A stretch of 64,000 nt of DNA. Source: Paenalkalicoccus suaedae. Its GTDB lineage: Bacteria > Bacillota > Bacilli > Bacillales > Salisediminibacteriaceae. This document shows, in pieces, positions 26,633 to 36,307 of the stretch; position 1 is the first letter of the stretch, and every line of letters starts with the position of its first letter. The notes beneath the pieces were generated by a model. The model did no database searches. It was not told where the DNA came from and saw only the letters and a list, made by a program, of their open reading frames with translations. The stretch is from contig NZ_CP041372.2 in assembly GCF_006965545.2 (NCBI RefSeq), positions 186,001 to 250,000 on the forward strand. The letters run 5' to 3'. A program made the translations under genes and the position numbers.

Positions 26633-27661
26633 ATGCCAAAGCTTGAATTTAATGAACAGGAAATTAGAGATGTGATTGATAGCGTTGTGGAACGTACTTT
26701 TAATATGGACTATCCTTGGGATTGGCCAGGAGGTGTTGCATTTTATGGTATTACAGAGGCTTACAAAGCAACAGGTAAATCTGAATACATGGATCGTTTG
26801 AAGGATTGGATTGATCAAGAGCTTGAAGATGGCTTACCACGATTAACAGTAAATGCCTCTTCTATTGGACATATTATGTTGTCTATGCATGAATACACAG
26901 AGGATGAAAAATACCTGAATATTGCCATTGAAATGGCGGAATATTTAATCCATGATGCCGAAAAATTTGATGATGATGTGCTACAGCATACAGTGAATGG
27001 AGATAAGTATACGTTTCCTGAGCAAGCATGGGTAGATACGATGTTTATGGCTGGATATTTCCTACTGAGAATTGGCAAACTTCTGGATCGAGAAGATTTC
27101 TTTGATTTTGGTTTAAAACAGTACCACGGACATGAAAAATTTCTTCAAGACGACGCTACTAACCTTTACTACCACGGATGGGATAATATCGCTGGTACAA
27201 ATATGTCCGGAATATTTTGGGCACGTGGGAACAGCTGGGCAGCTATAACGATGGCTAGAGCACTAGAATTCGTTGAAGTACAGCATCCATCATACATGAT
27301 CATTGATGGCTCGCTTCGTGATCAACAAAGTGCATTAGTCCGCTTACAAAATGACTCAGGCCTGTGGTCTACGGTTCTACTGAATCCGGACTCTTATGAT
27401 GAACTATCGGGGTCATGCGGCATAGCTGCATCGTTACTCGTGCGTGGGAAGTTATACAATAAATACATCCAAAAATCTATTGCTGGTGTATTAAAGAATA
27501 TTAAAGAAGATGGTTCCGTGATGAATGTTTCTGCTGGTACAGCCGTTATGAATAATCAAGAAGGCTATGAGAAAGTACCAGCGAAGCGCGTACAGGGATG
27601 GGGACAAGGACTTGCTTTAGTGTTTCTGGCCTCCCTTCTAGAACAACGAAATATTTCATAA
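26633..27661 (+). CDS. yesR: GH105 unsaturated rhamnogalacturonyl hydrolase (YesR/YteR type)
   Basis: Removes the 4,5-unsaturated galacturonate from the non-reducing end of RG oligosaccharides left by the lyases. 342 residues, an (alpha/alpha)6 barrel without signal peptide. The catalytic Asp is in EQAWVDTMFMAGYFL; GIFWARGNSWAAITMARALE and SGSCGIAASLLVRGK are further family marks. AGAGAGGAAG precedes the ATG. It is the last gene of the operon, followed by a terminator at 27736-27777. The product spontaneously becomes the substrate of KduI. Confidence 0.93.
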   Translation: MPKLEFNEQEIRDVIDSVVERTFNMDYPWDWPGGVAFYGITEAYKATGKSEYMDRLKDWIDQELEDGLPRLTVNASSIGHIMLSMHEYTEDEKYLNIAIEMAEYLIHDAEKFDDDVLQHTVNGDKYTFPEQAWVDTMFMAGYFLLRIGKLLDREDFFDFGLKQYHGHEKFLQDDATNLYYHGWDNIAGTNMSGIFWARGNSWAAITMARALEFVEVQHPSYMIIDGSLRDQQSALVRLQNDSGLWSTVLLNPDSYDELSGSCGIAASLLVRGKLYNKYIQKSIAGVLKNIKEDGSVMNVSAGTAVMNNQEGYEKVPAKRVQGWGQGLALVFLASLLEQRNIS

Positions 27662-27735
27662 CTCCTATGGCTATCTGAGGGAAAGATTAAAATCTCAGCC
27701 TGCTAATTAAAGTAAGACATACTCAAAAACTAAAA

Positions 27736-27777
27736 TTCGAGTGGTTCCCTCCTTTTAGGGAGCCCTCGGATTTTTTT
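27736..27777 (+). terminator. Terminator after the GH105 gene
   Basis: Hairpin around TTCCCT-CCTTTT-AGGGAG extended by CGAG/CTCG pairs with small mismatches, then seven T residues. Upstream of the next gene (27952), TAGCGCTTACA near 27854 is a weak cre-like sequence. Confidence 0.75.
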
Positions 27778-27951
27778 ATCTATGAAAGCATCCTAGAGAT
27801 CAGGATGAGACTTTCTCGCTTTCGTAGAAGAGAGAAGGTAGAAAGAAATAAGGTAGCGCTTACATATGCAAAAAAGTATTATTGTCGGGAAGTAAGATAC
27901 ACGTTATGGTTGATCCAATGACTAATAGCTATTTCTTAAGGAGGTAAAAAA

Positions 27952-29142
27952 ATGCAACAGCAAAAATGGCCGTCAGAAAGAAAAACGTATAAGGATTCTT
28001 TAAGCGGAGTAACAGTAGAGCAATTGACCAATCATTTTGCTCACAGCTATCATACGTACTTTACGAATAATGGCTGGTTTGGAGAAGACAATCGTTTTCT
28101 ATTGTTTTGTTCAGATCGTGGCAATTCTGAAAATTTATATGCTCTGGATTTAACTTCAGGCGAAATGGAACGATTGACTGATTTTACATCATATGATGAT
28201 ACTTCCCTTCAGGCCGCTTTTATTAATCCGCTTGGTAATGAGGCCTATTTTATCGCTAATGGTACGATACAGTGTTTACATTTAGAAACGAAGGAACGAT
28301 CAGAACTTCTTAACCTGCAAAAGGGCTGGAATTTTAGCAATGTTAGCTGTACGGCGGATGGTAAAAGGATAGTATTCGCCCAAGTTGAGGATTTGAGTGA
28401 GCAAATTGCAACTAATCTGGGAAGTGGATACGCTGGATTTGAAGAAATAGAAAAAGCGAGACCGATGAGTAAAATATGTATGCTGGATCTAGAGTCTGGG
28501 GAATTAGAGATTATTTTAGAAAGAAAGCGATGGATCGGGCATGTGAATGCATCGCCAACTCGTCCAGAGCTCATTAGTTTTTGTCATGAAGGTCCTTGGG
28601 ATCAAGTTGATCATAGAATATGGGTCATGGATATACATGAAAGGCTTCCAAAGAAAATACGTGAAGGTGCTGACAATGAATATGCTGGTCATGAATATTG
28701 GTATGCAGATGGAGAAACGATTGGATATCACGGGTATACGGAATCGTTAGACCAAGCAGAGGGGAAACTTCTTGGCTATACCTCATACGATAATTCTTTT
28801 AAAGAAGAATTTCATTTCCCTTATCAAAATATGCACATTCATTCTAACGACGCCACGTTTATTATTGGGGATGGACAACAGGCAAGTGCATATCATGGAG
28901 AGACATATAAAGACTGTATTTTTATTTGGAAGCGCATTGGGGAGAAGATGGAAGGACCCCGTATCCTTTGTAAACACCGCGGAAGCTTTCATTCTCAAAA
29001 GGTCCATGTTCATCCACGATTCAGCCCAGATTCCACCTATGTCTTATTTACAAGTGACAAAGATGGATACGGGAATATATATAAAGTTCAGGTGCCTGAG
29101 TTCGATACGTTACCAGGTGTTCCTGCATCCACAACTATTTAA
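27952..29142 (+). CDS. ogl: Oligogalacturonate lyase (PL22)
   Basis: Intracellular enzyme that cleaves digalacturonate and unsaturated digalacturonate to 5-keto-4-deoxyuronate. 396 residues forming a seven-bladed beta-propeller with TolB-like repeats (LLFCSDRGNSENLYALDLTSGE, TYVLFTSDKDGYGNIYKV). The manganese-site region includes FCHEGPWDQVDHRIWVMD, EYWYADGETIGYHGY and SFHSQKVHVHPRFSPD, rich in His as in PL22. No signal peptide. AAGGAGG lies before the ATG. The YesL homologue follows after 22 bp. Its product goes to KduI. Confidence 0.92.
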   Translation: MQQQKWPSERKTYKDSLSGVTVEQLTNHFAHSYHTYFTNNGWFGEDNRFLLFCSDRGNSENLYALDLTSGEMERLTDFTSYDDTSLQAAFINPLGNEAYFIANGTIQCLHLETKERSELLNLQKGWNFSNVSCTADGKRIVFAQVEDLSEQIATNLGSGYAGFEEIEKARPMSKICMLDLESGELEIILERKRWIGHVNASPTRPELISFCHEGPWDQVDHRIWVMDIHERLPKKIREGADNEYAGHEYWYADGETIGYHGYTESLDQAEGKLLGYTSYDNSFKEEFHFPYQNMHIHSNDATFIIGDGQQASAYHGETYKDCIFIWKRIGEKMEGPRILCKHRGSFHSQKVHVHPRFSPDSTYVLFTSDKDGYGNIYKVQVPEFDTLPGVPASTTI

Positions 29143-29164
29143 ACGAACAAAGAGGTGATTGTAC

Positions 29165-29809
29165 ATGAGAGAAGGAGCATTAGCATCTATTTTTGGTGGG
29201 TTTATGAAATTTGGTGAGTACTTCGTTCTTTTATTGTATTTAAATGTATTATGGATACTGTTTACTGCATTGGGGGCCGTAGCACTTGGATGGGCTCCTG
29301 CTTTAGCAGCCGTGTTTGCCGTCATCCGAGAACGACTCATGGGAAAGCAGACAAACACTTGGAAGAAGTTTTGGTCCGTATATAAAGAGCTTTTTGTAAA
29401 AGCTAATATAATTGGGTTTATCATCATGTTGTTTGGGTCAGTTCTCTATACAAATATTGAACTTTTTACAACGGATATTACATGGGTATTCATCGCTATT
29501 CGTTTTGTAACAATTGGGGTTATCGTTGTAGCTTCTCTCATGCTTCTATATGTATTTCCGCTTTTAGTACACTATGAGGCTCCGATCCTGACGCATGTAA
29601 AAGGATCGTTACAGCTTATTATTTATCGGCCGTTCCGAACGATCCTACTAGTAGGCGCATGTATTCTGTTGTCACAATTTCTATACGTATTTCCAATATT
29701 CATTATATTTCTTGGGATAAGCTTGTCAGCGTTTGTTATTATGTTCATTACGCGTTTTACATTTGCTGCTGTAGAAAAACGAAATGAACAATTAGAAATA
29801 AGTACCTAG
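29165..29809 (+). CDS. YesL family membrane protein (DUF624), second copy
   Basis: About 214 residues with five or six hydrophobic segments and the family signature LNVLWILFTALGAVALGWAPALAAVFAVIRERLM. The ATG at 29165 has GAGGTG seven bases upstream; a TTG at 29159 is not needed. It follows the PL22 gene closely and precedes the second importer. DUF624 function is unknown; the repeated pairing of one YesL with each importer or regulator set in this locus suggests a role linked to oligosaccharide uptake or sensing, which is inference. Confidence 0.83.
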   Translation: MREGALASIFGGFMKFGEYFVLLLYLNVLWILFTALGAVALGWAPALAAVFAVIRERLMGKQTNTWKKFWSVYKELFVKANIIGFIIMLFGSVLYTNIELFTTDITWVFIAIRFVTIGVIVVASLMLLYVFPLLVHYEAPILTHVKGSLQLIIYRPFRTILLVGACILLSQFLYVFPIFIIFLGISLSAFVIMFITRFTFAAVEKRNEQLEIST

Positions 29810-30131
29810 TAAAAGTAATAGTTATTATTGCAAGGCTACCCATTTGAATTGTCAGAATGCACAAAAATGTATGCGCTATCATATACCTGCTCATAATTCC
29901 TCTTTGTAAGCCACATTTACAGATTTAAGGGGCATTGCAAGAAAGTATTAACAAGTGAAAAAGTGCTAAAGAAAGCGCTTAAACCATTGATATATTAGCC
30001 TTTTAGAATTTTCTGATAAAGGATAAAAATGTCTTATTGCTTGTAAAATGAAAACGCTTTAATTTTAAGGAGAACCAGCTTTGATGAACTGGTTTAAATC
30101 GAATTCCAATTTAAAAAGAGGGGGAAGATGA
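29810..30131 (+). promoter_or_regulatory. Upstream region of ytcQ with two cre sites
   Basis: About 320 bp without a gene. AGAAAGCGCTTAAA at 29970-29983 has two mismatches to the cre consensus, and TGAAAACGCTTTAA at 30049-30062 has one. They are about 80 bp apart, nearly eight helical turns, so cooperative CcpA repression is plausible. AAGAGGGGGAAG precedes the ytcQ ATG. Confidence 0.7.
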
Positions 30132-31682
30132 ATGAAGCGTTATAAGAAAAAGGTTCTTTTACCTGTAGCGGGTATGGTAGTAGTTGCTGGACTTGCCGCG
30201 TGTGGTGGTAATAATGATGAAAGTGCTAACGCAAGTAACAATGGAACAAATTCAAATGGTGATCTGTCAGAAGAGAGGATGTCGGTTAGAATTATGGCGC
30301 CTTCCTTTGCACCCGATCCGGTTGGCAATGATAGCCCAGCCCTTCAAGCAATTGAGGATTACACAAATATGGATATAGAGCTACAATTCGTTGCAAATGC
30401 AAACTACGAAGATCGATTTAATGTCACACTTGCATCAGGGGATTTACCTGAAATCATCGTTGCTTATAAGGATGCCTCTTTTATTAGTGCAGCTGAGGAC
30501 GGTGCATTTTGGGATGTAACCGATTATCTTGATGACTATGAGAATCTGAGCGGTGCCAACGAGGTTGTTTTAAATAACGCAAGTATTAATGGACGCCAAT
30601 ATGGTATTTATCGATCTCGTCCTTTAGGGCGTAACGCTGCTACGATTAATACTCAGTGGCTAGAGAATCTTGGTTTGGAAATGCCAACAACTATTGAAGA
30701 ATTCCACGAGGTTCTTCGGGCCTTTACTTATGATGATCCAAACCAGTCCGGTCAAGACGATACCTATGGCATGGTTGTCTCTGAGTGGGAAGGCCCTTGG
30801 GACCAAATGCAAGTCTGGTTTGGTACACCTAATGAATGGGGCGAAAATGAGAATGGAGAACTCGAACCAGACTTTATGTCAGACGAATATCGTGATGCGT
30901 TAGCGTTTTTCAGAGAAATGTATGAAGAAGGGTTAGTCAATGAAGACTTTGCAATCATGGACTCTGGCGAATGGTTTGATCCGTTTGTGAGCCAACAGGC
31001 AGGAATGGTAGTCGATGTAGCTGACCAAGCAAATCGCTTACAGAACCAAATTACAGATGACTATTCAGATGATGAAATAATTGTTGATGTATTTGGTGGC
31101 GTTGAAGGACCAAACGGACTTCAAATTAAACCGACAACTGGCTATCATGGTGTGCTTGCTATTTCGACTACCTCAGTCGAAACCGAAGAGGAGCTTCGCC
31201 GAGTTCTCCAATTCTTAAATGATCTAAGCGATGAGGAGCCTCAGAATCTTTCCTACAATGGGGTAGAAGGCGTGCACCACGAGGTTAACGAAGATGGTAC
31301 AGTCGACATCACTTCGCAAAGTGAGGGCGGAGACCTGTTTGATCGTGAGGTTCGTGACCTTAACCAGTTCCAAGTAGCAATTCCAGAAGAAAAATTCAAA
31401 TTACCTCCACAGTCAGCTCTTCAGCAGAGAGCGGATGAAGTAATGGAGGAGAATATGGAGTATGTTGTTCCAAACCCAGCTGAACCACTTGTATCAAATA
31501 CGTATAGAGAGCGTGGGTCTCAATTAGATAACATCATTGATGATGCTCGTATCCAATATATCGTCGGTCAAATTGACGAGAGTGGATTAGATGAAGCTGT
31601 GGAAAGATGGTTAAATTCCGGAGGAACAGAATATATGCAGGAAATTAATGAAGCCTATCAGGAGGCTCAGGCAGCACAGTAA
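30132..31682 (+). CDS. ytcQ: LplA/YtcQ-type oligosaccharide-binding lipoprotein
   Basis: Solute-binding protein of 516 residues, the large LplA/YtcQ subclass. The signal peptide ends in the lipobox VAGLAACGGNN, then an Asn/Ser/Gly-rich linker and the binding fold (SVRIMAPSFAPDPVGNDSPALQAIEDYTNMDIEL). B. subtilis relatives serve import of RG-I or galacturonan oligosaccharides. It is followed by its two permease genes and has no ATPase neighbour. The symbol is given for the closest type; LplA would be an equally fair label. Confidence 0.85.
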   Translation: MKRYKKKVLLPVAGMVVVAGLAACGGNNDESANASNNGTNSNGDLSEERMSVRIMAPSFAPDPVGNDSPALQAIEDYTNMDIELQFVANANYEDRFNVTLASGDLPEIIVAYKDASFISAAEDGAFWDVTDYLDDYENLSGANEVVLNNASINGRQYGIYRSRPLGRNAATINTQWLENLGLEMPTTIEEFHEVLRAFTYDDPNQSGQDDTYGMVVSEWEGPWDQMQVWFGTPNEWGENENGELEPDFMSDEYRDALAFFREMYEEGLVNEDFAIMDSGEWFDPFVSQQAGMVVDVADQANRLQNQITDDYSDDEIIVDVFGGVEGPNGLQIKPTTGYHGVLAISTTSVETEEELRRVLQFLNDLSDEEPQNLSYNGVEGVHHEVNEDGTVDITSQSEGGDLFDREVRDLNQFQVAIPEEKFKLPPQSALQQRADEVMEENMEYVVPNPAEPLVSNTYRERGSQLDNIIDDARIQYIVGQIDESGLDEAVERWLNSGGTEYMQEINEAYQEAQAAQ

Positions 31683-31757
31683 TACAGCGAAGAGAGAAGT
31701 AGGTGACGGAGCAGGCTTTGTCCTGCTTCGTCATGACTGAAAGGGGAAGACGTCGCT

Positions 31758-32699
31758 ATGGCTAAGAATACCACTCAAGCACTGGAAACGAACAAAATAT
31801 CGTTCTGGGATAAAATGAAACGGGATCGGTGGCTTTATTTCCTCGTGCTACCTGGTCTAATTTGGTTCATCGTATTTAAGTACGTGCCAATGTGGGGGAC
31901 ATTGATAGCATTTCAAAACTACTCACCCTTTTTAGGATTTTGGGGGAGTGAATGGGTTGGATTCGATCACTTTGAGAGACTGTTTCAAAACCCGGATTTT
32001 TTCAGAGTACTTCGTAACACATTAATTCTAGCCTTTTATGAAACAATTTTTGTCTTTCCTGCACCCATTATACTTGCTCTAATGCTAAATGAGATTCGCA
32101 TGACTGGCTACAAGCGAACGATTCAAACGCTAGTGTATATGCCGAACTTCTTGTCTTGGGTTATTATTGCAAGTCTAACGTTTGTTTTCTTCACAACAAA
32201 TGGTGGCGTTGTTAACATGATCATTGAATACTTTACTGGTTCTACCGTTAACTTTTTGGGAGATCCAAATTGGTTTAGAACGATGATCATTGGTCAACAA
32301 ATTTGGAAGGATGCGGGTTTTGGTACAATAATATTTTTAGCAGCATTAACAAGTGTTAGTAAAGAACAATACGAGGCAGCGATTGTGGATGGTGCTGGAC
32401 GATTTCGTCGTATGTGGCATGTAACCTTACCGGCGATCCGCCACGTCATTATTATTTTGTTAATTCTCCGTATGGGTAACTTCCTTGATCAGGGCTTCCA
32501 GCAAATTTATCTAATGACAAACGCTTTGAACCGGCAAGTGGCAGAGGTCTTTGATGTGTACATCTACTTTACTGGTATCACACAAGGCGCGTTTAGTCAC
32601 AGTACAGCAGTCGGCTTATTCAAAGGTGTCGTTGGAATTGTTCTTATCCTTGGTACACGCTATATTGCCAAGAGATTGAATCAGGAAACGTTATTTTAA
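31758..32699 (+). CDS. yteP: YteP/LplB-type sugar ABC permease
   Basis: Membrane permease of 313 residues with six helices. The N-terminal segment RDRWLYFLVLPGLIWFIVFKYVPMWGTLIAFQNY is diagnostic of the YteP/LplB group, and the EAA loop is KEQYEAAIVDGAGRFRRMWHVTLPAIRHV. It lies 75 bp after ytcQ and 25 bp before ytcP. It forms the membrane channel with the next gene product, importing RG-I or homogalacturonan oligosaccharides by family analogy. Confidence 0.87.
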   Translation: MAKNTTQALETNKISFWDKMKRDRWLYFLVLPGLIWFIVFKYVPMWGTLIAFQNYSPFLGFWGSEWVGFDHFERLFQNPDFFRVLRNTLILAFYETIFVFPAPIILALMLNEIRMTGYKRTIQTLVYMPNFLSWVIIASLTFVFFTTNGGVVNMIIEYFTGSTVNFLGDPNWFRTMIIGQQIWKDAGFGTIIFLAALTSVSKEQYEAAIVDGAGRFRRMWHVTLPAIRHVIIILLILRMGNFLDQGFQQIYLMTNALNRQVAEVFDVYIYFTGITQGAFSHSTAVGLFKGVVGIVLILGTRYIAKRLNQETLF

Positions 32700-32724
32700 T
32701 GGATGGAAATGGAGGGTTCCCTAA

Positions 32725-33594
32725 ATGAAACAGCACAATACACCTATGGGAAGAGTGTTTGACGTATTTAACTATATATTTCTTGGTATTATTGGTCTGG
32801 CGATGGTCCTTCCGTTTATGTATGTCATTGCCGGTTCACTAGCTACAGAGGCAGAATTAGCTGCACGACCATTCTTTATTTTGCCAGAAACAATTACTTT
32901 TGCAGCCTATGAGTATATCTTCTCGACCACTACCTTTTTAAGAAGTATTGGAGTATCCATACTAGTAACAGTTGGAGGCACAATTACGAGTCTTGCGTTA
33001 ACGTTAACGATGGGGTATGCCTTATCCAAAACAAGGATAATTGGACATACGGTAATGATTTATCTCGTTATTTTCACGATTATTTTCCAAGGTGGTATGG
33101 TGCCTACGTACTTACTTATTAGAGATCTTGGTTTACTTGATTCGCTCTGGGCATTAATCCTGCCTATTGCGATGAACCCAATGTGGCTCATTATCGTCAT
33201 CTCATTCTTCCGTACACTTCCAGTTGAATTAGAGGAGTCTGCCAAGCTTGATGGTGCAACGGATATGGGAGTTTTCCTAAAAATTGCATTGCCACTATCA
33301 AAACCGATTATTGCAACATTTACCCTCTTTTATGCCGTTCAATATTGGGGAGATTATTTTAACGCATTACTCTATATAACTGACAATGCAAAATATCCGG
33401 TTATGCTTTTATTACAAAATATTATGACGATGGCAGATGTTCGGTTTGGAGAAGTCGATCAGTTAGTTGAACAGCCAGATCAATCTTTAACGCTGGCTGT
33501 CATCGTAGTAGCGACTATTCCAATTATGTTTGTATATCCTTTCTTGCAAAAATATTTTGCGAAGGGAATGCTTCTCGGTTCTGTTAAAGGATAG
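32725..33594 (+). CDS. ytcP: YtcP/LplC-type sugar ABC permease
   Basis: Permease of 289 residues with six helices and the EAA loop VELEESAKLDGATDMGVFLKIALPLSKPI. The C-terminal end YPFLQKYFAKGMLLGSVKG is typical of the YtcP/LplC group. GGAGGG precedes the ATG. It completes the second importer; the ATPase must come from elsewhere. Confidence 0.87.
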   Translation: MKQHNTPMGRVFDVFNYIFLGIIGLAMVLPFMYVIAGSLATEAELAARPFFILPETITFAAYEYIFSTTTFLRSIGVSILVTVGGTITSLALTLTMGYALSKTRIIGHTVMIYLVIFTIIFQGGMVPTYLLIRDLGLLDSLWALILPIAMNPMWLIIVISFFRTLPVELEESAKLDGATDMGVFLKIALPLSKPIIATFTLFYAVQYWGDYFNALLYITDNAKYPVMLLLQNIMTMADVRFGEVDQLVEQPDQSLTLAVIVVATIPIMFVYPFLQKYFAKGMLLGSVKG

Positions 33595-33882
33595 TAAGCA
33601 GCAGATTTAAAACAGTAATAACAACCTATATATATACCAGAACGGTACACGTGGTAAAGAGCGGTTGGGGCAATGTGAAGCGAAACGGCTTTACATGACC
33701 CTCTACGTTCGTTTTATCTCTATTTACTATTAGTAGGTATTCATCTAATAGGAAAACCATTACTCCCCATAGTCAAAAGCCCTGTACAATGGTAGACTTT
33801 AGGATAAGTCTAAATTATTTGAAATGCAAAAATTATTTCTGTAACAGTAATGAAACTTGTGCAGGGCAGGCGGGTGATAGGA

Positions 33883-36213
33883 ATGCTCGGAATTTTAGCT
33901 AACTGGATGAAAGGGACTAAGGATAATTGGCGTAGTAGGTATTATCGAAAAAGCTTTATTATTATTTTATTTATATCTGCTATTCCCGGGATTATTGTGG
34001 GCTCAGCCATCTATTTTATTGGAGTCAAGGAAGTCGAAAATCAGCTTCAGAACCTTCATAGAACTCAAATCGATACAAGGGCTCAGCATATAAATGAACA
34101 ACTAGATGCTCTGGAGAATGCGCTGTCTTACTGGGCATTTGAACCGAGGTTTAGTACGGATATTGTCGACGTGAATTTTACTTTTGATTTCTTAGAGACG
34201 AGAGACATTGTTCGGACTCTTCAAACGTTGGAGGGGAGTAATCCACTTGTCAGAAATGTCGAATTATTTATGGATACAGATAGAGGTCCAGTATTGTTCC
34301 GACCGAGCTTTACATTAGTAGAGAATCAAGAATTAGTCGAGTGGTACCGAGGCTACGCAGATAGCCCACGCTATATCGATTGGCAGACCGAGTCTCCCGA
34401 AGGAATAGATTCCAACTACTATTCATTGATGCTCATGCATAGTGTACCGGGGGTCAGTAGAAATCCTTACGGCGCATTAGTCGTTCATTTAGATGTAAAC
34501 GCTTTAATGAGACACCTTGAAACGTTGGCTCCATATGAATTTGGGGCAACCATTCTGCTCAATGGCAATGGAGAAGTGTTGTTATCTTCTAATGAGACCG
34601 AATTGGAGTATTTTATAGAGGACCTCACTATTGAAGTAGCCCGACTAGCTGAAGGGGAAACGTCCTTTCAATACGAGGCAGGGGACGAAGTGTATACGGT
34701 TTCAACTGGGTCAATGGCTCGTTTATCAGACGAGTGGACGTACGTGTCGGCAGCTCCCATTTCTTCTATCACTTCCCCAATTCTATTTATTTCTCAAATT
34801 GTATTAGCTGGTAGCGCAGGTATTGTAATTATTGCTTTTATCTTTACGTGGCTTGCATCCCGCAATATTTTTAAACCTATTCGCAGACTTTCCAAAAAGC
34901 TGTCTGATGAAGGGCACAATCACGCTCCGATGAATGAATTAGAGATTATCGAGGAGCGATGGGAAACATTAACGAATGAACGCGTCTCTCTTCAAAATAA
35001 ACTCTCGGAACAGGAGCCCCAGCTTCGAGAGAACTTTCTGCACCAATTAACAAAAGGCTACCTATACGATAGTACAGAGGAAAGCTTGAGGAAAAGAATG
35101 AGTAATTTTGGCTGGGAGGTAGAGGAGGCAGTTTTTATTGTTATAGACCTCCAGTTAACCGGTCTTTATGATTCTACTACAATTGATGACCAGGATGAAA
35201 CAGTGGCGATATTTAGCTCTATGAATATAGTTCAGACGACAGCGGACGACTATTTTTCAGATATTACCCTGATGAATCACTATGACCTATCTTTAAGTGT
35301 GTTTATTTGCGTAAGTCGTAAAGAGTACAATCATCATGTAGTCATCCATTTTAGTCATGATGTCATGGAAAAAATTAATGATTTAACAGAGATGAAAGTA
35401 ACGCTTACAATAAGCGGAATAACCGATGAGGTAAAGCAGATCCCAACGTTATTTGAAGATGTTAGTCATGGTAAGCGGTATAGAAAATTCGAAAACAAAA
35501 ATCAGCTGATTGACTTAAATAATGAAGAACATAATCGCGTTCAGGAAAAGCGAATCTACTATCCTTTCGAAACAGAAAAAGAAATTATTCAGTCTGTACG
35601 TAAAGGTGATCTCGAGGATACAGAGCTATTACTGGAGAAATTCGTTAACGAAATGACTGTAAAAGGTGTCAGTGAAATGCAGATACTTCCAGGGATGATT
35701 CAGCTATATGGAAAGATCCAACACGAGATTTTGCATACAGGTATTCATCCAGAGCACTTATTCACTGGAAGAAATCTTTTAGAGGAATTGCAGCATATCC
35801 GAGAAGATCGCCAAATGATCGATTGGATGATGAACGAAGTCATTCGACCATTTATCCGAGTAATGGAAGGGAAACTTAATTTAGAAACAAAACGTAACGT
35901 GGAGGAAGTTGTTCTATATATTCATGAGCACTATCATGAGGATATTTCTTTAGAGTCGTGTGCGGAGAAGATTGGGGTGAACCCCTACACGTTAAGTAAA
36001 TCCTTTAAAAAGATTCAGGGGATTAATTTTATTGATTATTTAACGGATCTAAGAATGGACGAGGCCAAACGTTTGTTAGCAGACACGAATATGAAAATTA
36101 ATGATATTGCAGAACAGGTTGGCTATCGTCATACGTATTTTAATCGTATTTTCAAAAAACACTATGGGATGCCGCCAGGCCAATACAGAAAAATGAACAG
36201 AAAGAATGATTGA
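33883..36213 (+). CDS. Membrane-bound AraC-family regulator (YesS-like)
   Basis: About 776 residues. A membrane helix near residue 25 (SFIIILFISAIPGIIVGSAIYFI), a large extracytoplasmic region with Cache-like character, a second helix near residue 310 (IVLAGSAGIVIIAFIFTWLAS), a linker, and a C-terminal AraC domain with two helix-turn-helix units (DISLESCAEKIGVNPYTLSKSFKKI; KINDIAEQVGYRHTYFNRIFKKHYG). This one-component layout is that of B. subtilis YesS and YtdP. It probably senses an extracellular oligosaccharide and activates the ytcQ-yteP-ytcP or GH106 genes. The start is uncertain: ATG 33883 has GGGTG upstream, while ATG 33850 has no visible site. Confidence 0.85.
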   Translation: MLGILANWMKGTKDNWRSRYYRKSFIIILFISAIPGIIVGSAIYFIGVKEVENQLQNLHRTQIDTRAQHINEQLDALENALSYWAFEPRFSTDIVDVNFTFDFLETRDIVRTLQTLEGSNPLVRNVELFMDTDRGPVLFRPSFTLVENQELVEWYRGYADSPRYIDWQTESPEGIDSNYYSLMLMHSVPGVSRNPYGALVVHLDVNALMRHLETLAPYEFGATILLNGNGEVLLSSNETELEYFIEDLTIEVARLAEGETSFQYEAGDEVYTVSTGSMARLSDEWTYVSAAPISSITSPILFISQIVLAGSAGIVIIAFIFTWLASRNIFKPIRRLSKKLSDEGHNHAPMNELEIIEERWETLTNERVSLQNKLSEQEPQLRENFLHQLTKGYLYDSTEESLRKRMSNFGWEVEEAVFIVIDLQLTGLYDSTTIDDQDETVAIFSSMNIVQTTADDYFSDITLMNHYDLSLSVFICVSRKEYNHHVVIHFSHDVMEKINDLTEMKVTLTISGITDEVKQIPTLFEDVSHGKRYRKFENKNQLIDLNNEEHNRVQEKRIYYPFETEKEIIQSVRKGDLEDTELLLEKFVNEMTVKGVSEMQILPGMIQLYGKIQHEILHTGIHPEHLFTGRNLLEELQHIREDRQMIDWMMNEVIRPFIRVMEGKLNLETKRNVEEVVLYIHEHYHEDISLESCAEKIGVNPYTLSKSFKKIQGINFIDYLTDLRMDEAKRLLADTNMKINDIAEQVGYRHTYFNRIFKKHYGMPPGQYRKMNRKND

Positions 36214-36307
36214 TAGGGCCAGTTGCGCATGTGTGTAAAGAGAGAATAAGGGAAGGAGGGGGCTGTTGTTAAGAGAACTCCCTCCTCACATAATAGAGGT
36301 GAGCGAG

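Noticed and set aside
33650-33720. Inverted repeat TGTGAAGC / GGCTTTACA upstream of the AraC regulator as a cre site
   Set aside because: The spacing and centre do not fit the cre consensus; left as an unexplained dyad.
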